Assembly (NCBI GenBank): GCA_964036315.1
Contig: OZ038508.1
Span: 43,707,935 to 43,771,934 of the forward strand
Reading direction: 5' to 3'
Length of the DNA: 64,000 nt
From: Acanthosepion esculentum
Taxonomy: Eukaryota; Mollusca; Cephalopoda; Sepiida; Sepiidae
The notes under the pieces were generated by a model. It was not told the origin of the DNA, did not search any database, and was given only the letters and a program-made list of their open reading frames with translations. Shown here piece by piece: positions 53,986 through 64,000 of the stretch. Both the position numbers and the translations under genes were made by a program. Positions within the stretch are counted from its first letter, which is position 1; the number at the start of each line of letters is the position of its first letter.

Positions 53986-54019
53986 ATGTATATACATTGA
54001 CCACTAATATTATATTTCT

Positions 54020-54036
54020 CTCTCTCTCTCTCACTA

Positions 54037-54098
<62 letters not shown>
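54020..54098. repeat. (CT)n(AT)n microsatellite
   Basis: CT-rich to 54068, then AT. Confidence 0.96.
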
Positions 54099-54099
<1 letters not shown>

Positions 54100-54114
54100 C
54101 CCTTGTGGCATTAA

Positions 54115-54495
54115 GGCTGACGGTCACATCACGTTAAAACACTAGTTCCTTTAAGATGACTGAAGTTAACCAACATCGGGCTTGATGGAGGACTGCTTGG
54201 TAATAGCAGGTGCTAAGATCTTGGATGTGCAGAATGTAATTATTGTAAAATAAGACAATTTTGTGTTGGCGGTTGGATTTGGGTTCAAAAACATAACTGA
54301 TCTTTTTTCTTAAGAATTTCTGTCTAACAGCCATAGAAAGGAAAGAAGATGGGGTAAATAAGTTAATAATTACCCAGAAACCACAGCACACCGAAGACCG
54401 GCAACTTGAGGAACAAAATGCGAGGAACGTCTTTACACGACACTGAATCTCTTCAACTGTCCACGGCTGACTCCTGGTTTCACAGTCGCTTTTGA
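54115..54495 (+). mobile_element. 5S rRNA-derived SINE-like element, copy 2
   Basis: 54115-54222 follows 5S rRNA with a short gap: GGTCACATCACGTTAAAACA, CTAGTTCCTTTAAGATGACT, GAAGTTAACCAACATCGGGC, TTGATGGAGGACTGCTTGGT, AATAGCAGGTGCTAAGATCTT-like end. GAAGTTAACCAACATCGGGC is very close to the canonical box A region. The shared tail then runs through GAATGTAATTATTGTAAAAT ... CAACTGTCCACGGCTGACTC, TTTCACAGTCGC. Copy 1 has the GGTTAGTACTT-like segment that copy 2 lacks, so neither derives directly from the other. Confidence 0.8.
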
Positions 54496-54508
54496 AAACA
54501 CGGGAGCG

Positions 54509-55775
<1,267 letters not shown>

Positions 55776-55779
55776 CTAA

Positions 55780-56010
55780 CCTACCCGCTTTTCTGACATG
55801 TATCGCTTGTGGAACTCACTTCCGGCTTCTTGCTTTTCAGTCAATTTTGATCTTCAAAATTTTCAATGAAATGTCAATCGTTACCTTCTGTCTTCTTAAT
55901 TTCTGTTCTTTTATTGTTCTTGCTGCTTAATAATACCTTTCTTCTTCTTATATTCTTTCACACTCATCAGTAGCCCCCAAATCATAGTGGCTTGATTGAA
56001 ATGATTAAAA
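55780..56010 (+). mobile_element. LINE-B 3' end
   Basis: TATCGCTTGTGGAACTCACT (reading LWNSLP-like), TCAATCGTTACCTTCTGTCT and the terminal part ATAGTGGCTTGATTGAAATG, ATTAAAAATG match the 3' ends at 16290-16560 and 46690-46940. Confidence 0.6.
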
Positions 56011-56014
56011 ATGA

Positions 56015-57655
56015 ATATAAATTGATCATCCCTAATTTGCCACTGAACTGATTTGTGGATTTTAACAAAACATGGAAAACATAATAAATGTCATTTGTAG
56101 AATAACGACAATTGCTATTTATAATTAATGTCATAAATATCTTTGAACAAAACTGTGTAATTTATTTTTCTAATCACATCAACAGTAATACAATATCAAG
56201 CTAAATCAGCAATAGAGATTAAACTATACGATGACACGTAAAGGAATACATAGGGAACATTTTTTATCAAAAGATATTATTCAATAAACATTTCTGACAA
56301 TTTCGAGGAATATCTTGACAAAAGTATTTGATTTTTTCTTGCTAAAAACAAAAATGATTAGGATAAATCCAGTTATATATACTAATGTTCAGACAATTGT
56401 TTCGAAAATTGACTTTTTATCCTATTTTAACGGCTAAGCTCTATTCGGAGTATACTGAAATATTTCAAGTTTACTCGCTTACACAGTTTCTGATATTCGA
56501 GAAACGGCAATGTGTTAGCAGTAATTCACAATCTTTTACAATTTGAAGCCAGAGAGAGGAGTGACCTCTCCATTTATACATAAGCAAAGCCGGCCTCATT
56601 TTATTTTGACGTATGAGATAAGTTCTGCGTGGATGTCAAAGAAAAGCAGAAAAAATATGGCGGTGTAAAGAGAAACATCGGCGATAGTTCTACGTTTTTT
56701 TTCTTTGGCTGATCAGATCGATCGTAAGGTTTGTTTGAAAATCGATGTCTTTGAGGAGGTCAAGATGTGAGAAGCGGTGAATGGACGCTCCTCTCCTGAT
56801 TTGTCGATTTTTTTGGCTCATACAATTGTGCATGTCTGTGTGCGTGCGTTTGTGTGTGTGTGTGTTTGCGTGCGTTTGTGTGTGTGTGTGTGCATGTCTG
56901 TGTGCGTGCGTTTGTGTGTGTCTACGTCTTTCTGTATGTATAAGTTGCAGTGGTGTCAGTCGTTTTCGTTTTTCTTATTCTTATTTATAACGGTTTTTTC
57001 ATGGTAAGTTTTGAATTCTTGTTTGGCATTTTTCCTCTAGTTATTCTATAATGTGTTCGTCATGAGTCAAACTAATAATATTATTAGTTTTACAATACGA
57101 TTACTACTACTACTCCTACTATTACGAATAATAATAATCAATAAACCTCAGCTAAAATATTTACGGATGATATACTAAAGACTAAATTTTACAACCGACA
57201 CATGAAGGAATAAATAAGGAACATGATGACAATGCAAAAGTTTCCACACAAAGTGAGATATGGCGTCAATAGAGTTAAGGTTAGAATAAATTAATTATTA
57301 ACGAAGGATTTTTTTAAAGATGTTATTCAAAGGAAAACAATTGTATACAAGCAAAAGGAGGGGCAGTTTGTAAATGGGAAACTATGCATTAAATCAAAGA
57401 AGAGAAGGAAGAGAAACCCAGATGCATAGGGAAATGAAGAGATGAGAAGAAAATAACTATATGAAGACTTCAGGGAAAAAAAGTAAAGGAATCGTACAGA
57501 AATTGAAATGATTACGTTCGACAATCTTCAGATAGAGAAAATGTATCGCACCTTGTAGGGACATTAACTAAAGTGATAACGATAGAAGTCCAAATCTGTA
57601 AATTAAAGAAAATAGGAAAATTAAACAGTGTGAAAATAATGAAATCAGCAAATAT
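56015..57655. other. No gene; GT-rich run at 56820-56930
   Basis: A (GTGT/GCGT)n microsatellite at 56820-56930 gives poly-CV frames. No coding or RNA motif was recognised elsewhere. Confidence 0.45.
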
Positions 57656-57659
57656 TGAA

Positions 57660-58790
57660 AATAAGGAAATAAATTATGAGACAGTGAGCCACGTAATCAG
57701 CAAATGTACACGTTATGGAAATTAGGATGAGACAGTGAACTATGCAATCAGAAAATATGCACATTGGTTAAATACAGATGAGACAGTGAACCAAGTAATC
57801 AGCAAATGTACACCTTGTGGAAATTAGGATGAGACAGTGAACCACGTAATCGGCAAACATGCAAATTGTGGAAATAAGGATGAGACAGTGAACCAAGTAA
57901 TCAGTAAATGTGGATTGTATGGGAATAATAATGAGAGAGTAAACCACATAATCAGCAAATGTACATGTTTGGGAATAAGATGAATCAATGAACCAGTCAG
58001 CAAATGTACACTTTGTGAATATAAGAATGAGTCAGTGAACCATGTAATCAGCAAGAAATAAGAGTGGGAGTCTCGACCCCGTAACCAGCAAATGTGCACA
58101 CTGTGTAAACAAAAATGAGATAGTGAATTACATAATCAGCAAATACAAACTGTGGAAATAAAGATGAGACAGTGAACCGCGTAAATAACATATGTAGAAT
58201 TTTGTGGAAATAAAGATGCTACTGTAAAAGACGTAATCAGTAAACATACACACTGTAAAGATGAGGCAGTGAATTACGTAACCAGCAGATGTTCAGGTTG
58301 AGGAAATAAGGACGTGACATTGTACCACGTAATCAGCAAATATACATATTGGGGAAAAACATGAGTGAACCCATAATCAGTATTGATGAGAGAGTAACCC
58401 ACATAATCAGCACATGTGGACTGTGTAGAAATTAGCATGGACCAGTAAATTACATAATCAGCAAATGTGGACTGTGTAGAAATAAGCATGAAACAGTAAA
58501 TTACATAATCAGCAAATGTGGACTGTGTAGAAATAAGTATGAAACAGTAAAACGCATAATTAGCAAATCTGAATTGTGTTGAAATAAGCATGAAACAGTA
58601 AACCACAAAATCAGCAAATGTGGACTCTGTAGAAATAAGCTTGAAACAGTAACCCAGATAATCAGCAAATCTGAACTGTCTACAAGTGAGCATGAAACAG
58701 TAAACCACATAATCATCAAATGTTGACTGTGTAGGAATAAGCATGAAACTTCAAACCACATATTTAGAAAATATTACCCGGTGATATAGA
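57660..58790 (+). repeat. Tandem array of about 23 units of 51 bp encoding CxxC...H...C
   Basis: The anchor TAATCAGCAAATG and variants recurs 23 times, from about 57694 to 58761, mostly every 51 bp (exactly 51 between 58455, 58506, 58557 and 58608). In the plus frame a unit reads CGLCRNKHETVNHIISK, so each gives CxxC, NK(H/D)ETVNHII and the cysteine of the next unit: a CCHC-like zinc-binding spacing. The peptide resembles the 'C.LC...DETV.HI...C' tail of some LINE proteins. Stops and unit-length changes, especially at 57960-58390, break the frame. The minus-strand 156-residue frame is the complement of the same units. LINE-B starts right after it. Confidence 0.85.
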
Positions 58791-58814
58791 ATTGTGATGT
58801 AAACCGCAAAATCT

Positions 58815-59310
58815 TCAAATCTCGAGGACCTAGAAAAAATACAGAGAGGAATATGCAATGTGATAGGTCCTTATCTGGCAGCTCGTCTACAGACACTTTC
58901 TCAAAGACATGATGTGGTTTCTCTCTGTCTGTTCTACAAATATTTTCATCTCAGCTGCTCTGACGAGCTACTTTCAATGGTGCCCAAACTGCATAAATGT
59001 AAGCGTGCTACTAGGTTGACATCTCCTACCCACCCTTTTTCTTTCGAAAATGTAACCGCCTCTTCTACTCCAACAGTTCCTTCTCTCGCACTTCCAGACA
59101 GTGGAATGTCCTTCCTCTTACTTGTTTCCCTGATAACTATAATCTTCAAAAACTGACATGTGACGTCAATCGATCATGATCCCCGTCCTTCTCTTTATCC
59201 TTTCCTCAAAGACCCCTCTTTAATCTTTACTGTTACTCTATGTAACCCCATGCGTGCTAGTAACACTCCCGCCTTATTTGGGGTGAAATAATTAAAAAAA
59301 ATATTGACTA
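58815..59310 (+). mobile_element. LINE-B (Jockey/CR1-like) C-terminus and 3' end
   Basis: Plus frame: LEKIQRGICNVIGPYLAARL-type text, QTLSQRHDVVSLCLFYKYFH, LSCSDELLSMVPKLHKCKRA, TRLTSPTHPFSFEN, then VPSLALPDSGMSFLLL (degenerate RTSRLWNSLP). The DNA ends CTTATTTGGGGTGAAATAAT, TAAAAAAAA. Over 98 codons are open (58860-59156), the best LINE-B frame in the window, but truncated at the 5' side. Confidence 0.85.
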
Positions 59311-59314
59311 TAGA

Positions 59315-59940
59315 GATATATAGATGATACGGTGCGCCTTCAAATAACCCAGACATATTTAAAGAATAATCCTGTTTGTGTGAGGTAAATTTAGTGATAT
59401 AAACCATAAATACCTTATGTTTCTCTTCTTGATTGATATTCAGTGGACTTTGATAAACCTTAATTCTGTAAGCGATGGAACTTTGCCGATATTGCCCAAT
59501 ATTACGACCACAGTTTACAATCTCTCACTGAAAAGGAAACTCATAAAAACGTATCAGTTATCACACAATATCTGATATTTTTAGATTCCAGGAAACCAAA
59601 CAGTAGATCTGTAAGAAAATGCAATGATATTTAAGTATAAACAAACGCCGGGAAGTCTCTGGAATATGAGAGATACAGTTGTTATCAGTGTTCTAGGAAC
59701 GGTACAGAAAAGATAGAAGTTTTGTGTAACTGGATGTCAGGTAAGAATCGAGAAATTTCAGAAGGTAGGATTACGTGAAAAACGAGATTATTAAGACGAG
59801 GACTGGTATCTTGAGGGAATTTGTCACTTAATCTCTATTATTAGCCAGCAGTCCCTACCGGTATGAACGCTCAATAAATAAATGAAAACAGAGAAAAGGC
59901 ATGTCAAGTGAGGTACAGTCACCGTGCAAACAAAATGTGC
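59315..59940. other. No recognisable feature
   Basis: No frames or shared repeats seen. Confidence 0.45.
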
Positions 59941-59944
59941 GGGT

Positions 59945-60125
59945 CTTGTAAATGATAGCGGCTCGGAAGAGAACTCGAAGAGCCGAGATCGAATTCCAGT
60001 CAAGCTCGTTTCATTCACTTACGCGCAAATAATTTTGGCAAATATATGATCCCATCTTTTCTACCCATACTGCGGGTTACATAGTAGGACTTTTGTCTGG
60101 AAAAATCTTTGTTTTCTCCAAAATA
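59945..60125 (+). mobile_element. tRNA-derived SINE
   Basis: Head: ATAGCGGCTCGGAAGAGAAC (A-box region) and GAGATCGAATTCCAG (B box, 59985-59999). Body: ATCCCATCTTTTCTACCCAT, ACTGCGGGTTACATAGTAGG, as at 47975. Confidence 0.6.
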
Positions 60126-60129
60126 TTCT

Positions 60130-60650
60130 TAATGTAATATTCAATCAGCAAAACAATTATAATTACAATAACAAATTAATCTTCAAATAACCCACAACGT
60201 GTTGATAAACCGTAAAAAAGAAACACCGATCAAACAAAACCACTGTGGAAACACCTTGTGACGCATCATATAAAACAAATGATATTGCCTCAAACTAAAG
60301 AATATTAGAATATTAGAATTGATATCGAGGCTAACAAGTTGATATAAATTCGAGAAGGGGATTTGGGAGGGAACAGAAACGTGGCTTTAGTTGCGGATCA
60401 CGAGGCGAAGACGAAATAAACTGAAAAATTAGAACGTTGTCAATGTTTTTGAGGAAAGAGATTTTCAAATTTCGCTAGAAATAGTTGATATATTTATAAG
60501 CGTGCCAAAAACATTAAAATAATTTCTCTAGAATAATTTCTTTAGAATAATTTCTTTAGAATACCTTATACATTCACGAGCTGAATTTTCCACAGATGAC
60601 TTTTCTTTATTAATTGAGAGTTACCTTAACTGCTGGGGAAATTAGAGAAG
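60130..60650. other. No gene; short 12-bp triplication
   Basis: TTTCTCTAGAATAATTTCTTTAGAATAATTTCTTTAGAAT at 60523-60562. Nothing else. Confidence 0.45.
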
Positions 60651-60654
60651 GTGT

Positions 60655-60935
60655 TTCTTATCGCTTTCTCCGCGGTTTTGAATTCAGTGTCATAAACTGG
60701 CTGCCAATTCAGAGTTCTATTAAAATGACTGCCATTTAATATTACAGAGCTCAGTCTACACTACTATTTAACCTATAGCTTGGGAGGGGAGAACAAATGA
60801 ATTCATATCTTTCTTAAAAGCTTTAGTTCGAAGAAAACGTAACAGATCCATTGGCAATTTGAAATCGGTTCGACCATTCTATTTACCGCGCAAATAACCG
60901 ATACGCTACCCCTTTATCCAGAATTAGGATTATCC
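60655..60935 (-). mobile_element. tRNA-derived SINE
   Basis: Minus strand head: GGGGTAGCGTATCGGTTATT (A box) and ATGGTCGAACCGATTTC (B box, complement of 60860-60876). The body, complement of 60660-60790, matches 4390-4480 and the complement of 47990-48080. Confidence 0.65.
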
Positions 60936-60939
60936 TTCA

Positions 60940-61200
60940 TTTATGCGCCATGTTTCCTCATGTGGACGATCATGTCGCTCCAAAACATCTTGGGATGAGG
61001 TATTTCTTGATTGATTGATATTCCTCATTATCCTTTTGCTACCATATAAGTATCAAGATTAAATGGATTCAAAAAATATAAGTGAAGTCTATAGCAATGA
61101 TGGTGGTGTATTATTTTCTCGAATACGGAAATATTCTTGTGGCGAGCTGAAAACATAATCTGATGTTACCCATCGGTATACACTCAACTTCTGCGGGTGC
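60940..61200. other. No recognisable feature
   Basis: Short spacer, unrecognised. Confidence 0.4.
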
Positions 61201-61204
61201 CTAG

Positions 61205-61335
61205 GCGTGGTGTAATGGTTAGCAAGCTGACCTCGCTAAAACTAATTGCAACTGAATAGTGAGTTCGATCCTCACTGGGTGCTCCATACTTTCGGCCATA
61301 TGCCGCATCTAAGCCACGCTTAGAAAATCAATGCA
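61205..61335 (+). mobile_element. tRNA-derived SINE, copy 2
   Basis: GTGGTGTAATGGTTAGCAAG (A box), GAGTTCGATCCTCAC (B box) and body GGGTGCTCCATACTTTCGGC, CGCATCTAAGCCACGCTTAG, as in 3850-3980. Confidence 0.82.
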
Positions 61336-61339
61336 CTCA

Positions 61340-62100
61340 ACTTCTGGTGTGAATAGGAAAAAAACAAACTGTTAGGTATTTGGAGACGTTTATTTTTCTA
61401 ATACGCTGATACAACACGTTTATTAAGCTTAACACTTTGAGCCCTGACTAACGCTTTACCAGCGGTAGAGAAAAATATCTTAATGCCCAGCCAAAAGGTT
61501 GAACGCTGCACAAACACTTGTATATATTTTTATAGCTACCGTAAAACATTACATACTATTTATTTGCGTATTTTGACTCAGGAGCTCAGGCAGAATGGTT
61601 AAAATAGTTCAAGAACGCAGGGCTCAAACATGTACACTATTTAAAGGCTTCCCAAACCTATTGGATTAAGATACCGCGCTTATAACCCGTTTACTGACTA
61701 TCGAAGAACATTCATCTCCAGCACAATTATTAATGTCTAGCCTAGTATTAGGGAACTGAGAGTAAAATAGAAATGGCATAAACTTCGGTAGGAACCATTC
61801 TTCGCTTGGTGACTATGCGAGCGTATAGCTTTCCGCCACAGAAATAAAATTTAAAGAGTATTCCAGGAAATGCCTTTACAAATTATCGTCATCATCATAG
61901 TCTCATTATCGAGCCGATTGTAGAGCCGCCACAAATGAGTTGGCCACCATCTTCCGGCATCTCTTTCCGTTCTTAGACTCTCTCAGCGCGTTGATCTAAT
62001 TCATGCCTATCTATTCTACGATGGAACAACAGACATAAATTAGACCATCCCTTCACCTCTACTTTCTTCTTCTTACACCGTGCCTTGAAGGATCTTATTA
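61340..62100. other. No recognisable feature
   Basis: No frames or shared repeats seen. Confidence 0.45.
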
Positions 62101-62104
62101 ACAA

Positions 62105-62324
<220 letters not shown>

Positions 62325-62440
62325 TGTAAAGCAGAGTGGTTAGAACGTTCTGACCATGAGACCCGGGTTCGAATCTCATCAGGGTCGATTTGTCAGGAAG
62401 GAGACTTCCTGATGTTAACGGACAGGAGGGGTTGATCATA
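62325..62440 (+). mobile_element. tRNA-derived SINE head
   Basis: AAGCAGAGTGGTTAGAACGT (A box) and GGGTTCGAATCTC (B box, 62367-62379) at correct spacing. The flanks do not form an acceptor stem, so it is a SINE and not a tRNA gene. A GTCAGGAAGGAGACTTCCTG hairpin lies at 62391-62410. Confidence 0.65.
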
Positions 62441-62444
62441 GCGA

Positions 62445-62855
62445 CTTATTAGAAAATAAATATTATTATCTATAATGTCAGATTCTTGGAAAGTTGCCAT
62501 CATTCTTCTCGAGAATTACGATAAGTGACTGAAAAAGTATGAATCTATGAGTTGGCATAATTTTGGGATATTTTATCTTAACTAAAATGCTTACACTGTA
62601 CTACATATATTTTTAAAATATGATTTCTTTTTTACTGATTTTACTTTATGAGTTATTTAAAGCTTAAATATATTTTAGATTGTATGAATTGTTCTACTTT
62701 TGCGAGTGAATAATGCATTAACATATTTGTGAGAGTAATGATTGTTTCCGTATTAAATTCCTACTGTTTAACTCACAACAGGGGGATTTACAATATGAAA
62801 AAAACACTAACATTGTATCATAATATCTCCCCAACCAAAACATGTTATCTATATA
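62445..62855. other. No recognisable feature
   Basis: AT-rich spacer. Confidence 0.45.
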
Positions 62856-62859
62856 TTTA

Positions 62860-63100
62860 AAACAAAGGATATCTGTCTGTCTGTTTGTCTATGTGATACC
62901 TTTTCACTCGAGATCCATTCAACAGATTTTGACAAACCTTGACACACAAATTGTACAATGTAATAGATATGTTTCTAGCGTAAAAATCGATAATTTAAAA
63001 AAAAATCGATAATTTAAAAAAATCAGTAATTGATAAAGCCGATCAAAAAATGGTAAATTCATCTTTTTTTCCTCCGATTTCATTCAAACACAATACGTAG
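62860..63100 (+). mobile_element. Helitron-like 5' region (candidate)
   Basis: AAACAAAGGATATCTGTCTG, TCTGTTTGTCTATGTGATAC, CTTTTCACTCGAGATCCATT, CAACAGATTTTGACAAACC is the type of 5' start I associate with non-autonomous Helitrons. A CTRR end is not found before the window ends. Confidence 0.3.
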
Positions 63101-64000
63101 ATTACATACATCATGACAGGCTCAACGATTGTTCATTTTTTATTTCTACGCCACTGCGTTTAGCGAAAAACCGCTAAAAACACAAATTTTATACTAAAAC
63201 CTCCCTCAATTTTCAAGCAATCTAATACAAATTTCACTTAACTGTAGCGAACAGCAAGCTGATTGTTTAACAGTAATTTAATTTGATAATTGAGTCCACC
63301 CATATCGTGAAAACCTGCATAAATAGAGAAAATGGCGATTTTTACTGGTTTCTTTCTTATTTTTCGTTGATATTCAACTAATTTTCATCAAACTTAAGAA
63401 TTGCTTTATAAATGTATCTTCATTTGCATCCACTGACAAATTGAATTTCAAAAACTCCAAACAAGTATTGTGTAAAATGGGTCTTCATGTTTCCTGTTTT
63501 ACCCCTTCACGTCCTCGCCTAACTTCGATTGAATAAATACAGATGACTTCTGTTATATCAGTAACTGCCTTAATTCAAAATGTTTTAATGAAAGTACTTT
63601 AAGGTAATTGAAGAAGACAGACTCTGTTGCAACTAAACATGATGCTGTTTTTTCTCAATTCTAATTGAACGGTTTTTCTGATCGATTGGTTTGTATGGCT
63701 GCTAGTTGTAAATATTACTAAAAACGGTTATTAAAAACTCAAATTCACTAATTATATTTATCATATAAATATAGGTAATTTCTGTTTGAATTTCTGGAAT
63801 GAGGAGTTATCATTATTTCCATTCGGACTATTGTACATATTGTTTTTATTAACCTAAAATCTGTGACTTACCACCCCATATTTGTTTCTAGATTTCTTAA
63901 AATCTGGTTCGATGTCTCATCCTTATTTTCACATTGTTATTATAGATATCGGTAAATCATACAATGTTATTAACATTGGTTGCTTGCGACTGGTGTGAAT
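63101..64000. other. No gene recognised
   Basis: AT-rich. It may be the interior of the Helitron-like repeat that starts at 62860. Confidence 0.4.

Noticed and set aside
58274..58744. 156-residue minus-strand frame with 17-residue repeats
   Set aside because: It is the complement of the 51-bp array. The plus frame has the CxxC...H...C logic and the LINE resemblance.
57660..58790. Regular array that could look like a CRISPR
   Set aside because: Units are contiguous 51-bp copies that diverge along their whole length, with no constant repeat and unique spacer pattern, in a eukaryotic setting.
62325..62395. Possible tRNA gene
   Set aside because: A and B boxes are present but no acceptor stem pairs and the flanks look like a SINE body.

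Overview
The window looks like repeat-dominated, non-coding nuclear DNA from a metazoan. A coleoid cephalopod (octopus-like) is my best guess. The basis is the density of very long (TA)n, (GT)n and (GATA)n microsatellites, many tRNA-derived SINE fragments, and many short 3' fragments of two LINE types that I associate with octopus genomes. This attribution rests on pattern recognition and not on a database match. I see no intact host protein-coding gene, no rRNA operon and no bona fide tRNA gene. The longest open frames are translations of microsatellites (poly-IY, poly-CV).

Protein-coding relics all belong to mobile elements. About thirteen fragments, on both strands, are the extreme C-terminus and 3' end of an RTE-like endonuclease/reverse-transcriptase LINE (569-890, 2395-2890, 13590-13985, 26440-27000, 28560-29060, 30180-30480, 31100-32160, 33775-34025, 34715-34805, 36870-37830, 38185-38500). 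A second LINE type (Jockey/CR1-like, called LINE-B here) lies at 16290-16560, 33320-34380, 34915-35140, 44600-45230, 46690-46940, 55780-56010 and 58815-59310. A third LINE type is at 43740-44310. A frameshifted C-terminal half of a Penelope-like element (PLE), with both reverse transcriptase and GIY-YIG pieces, lies on the minus strand at 8250-9195 and is bounded by (AT)n tracts.

The most interesting layer is RNA-like. Several short repeats carry hammerhead ribozyme (HHR) cores of the minimal type I form known from Penelope-like elements and retrozymes. One at 7409-7449 has every core nucleotide in place. A direct tandem pair with a 380-bp period sits at 15336-15876. Others lie inside long inverted repeats (7586-7820, 12302-12436, 17804-18180). 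Related long hairpins occur at 39760-40138 and 49401-49655. Most of these elements abut (AT)n tracts.

A second unusual element occurs twice (52300-52680 and 54115-54495). It starts with a degenerate 5S rRNA sequence and continues into a shared tail of about 270 bp, as expected of a 5S-derived SINE (SINE3-type). A third is a tandem array of 51-bp (17-codon) units at 57660-58790. Each unit encodes a CxxC...H...C peptide that resembles the zinc-binding tail of LINE proteins.

Layout: 0-7 kb holds LINE ends, GATA/TA satellites and SINEs. 7-9.2 kb is the hammerhead/PLE cluster. 9-14.7 kb holds unresolved sequence, a hairpin with HHR, an RTE fragment and a minisatellite. 15-18.8 kb holds the tandem hammerheads, foldback elements and a 116-bp minisatellite. 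20-28 kb holds (TA)n-bounded elements, a Helitron-like repeat and pyrimidine minisatellites. 28-38.5 kb is a LINE graveyard. 39-50 kb holds hairpin elements, LINEs and a mariner relic. 51-54.7 kb holds a candidate LTR, the 5S-derived elements and a SINE pair. 55-64 kb holds the 51-bp array, LINE-B and SINEs. Element edges are by eye and may be off by tens of bases.
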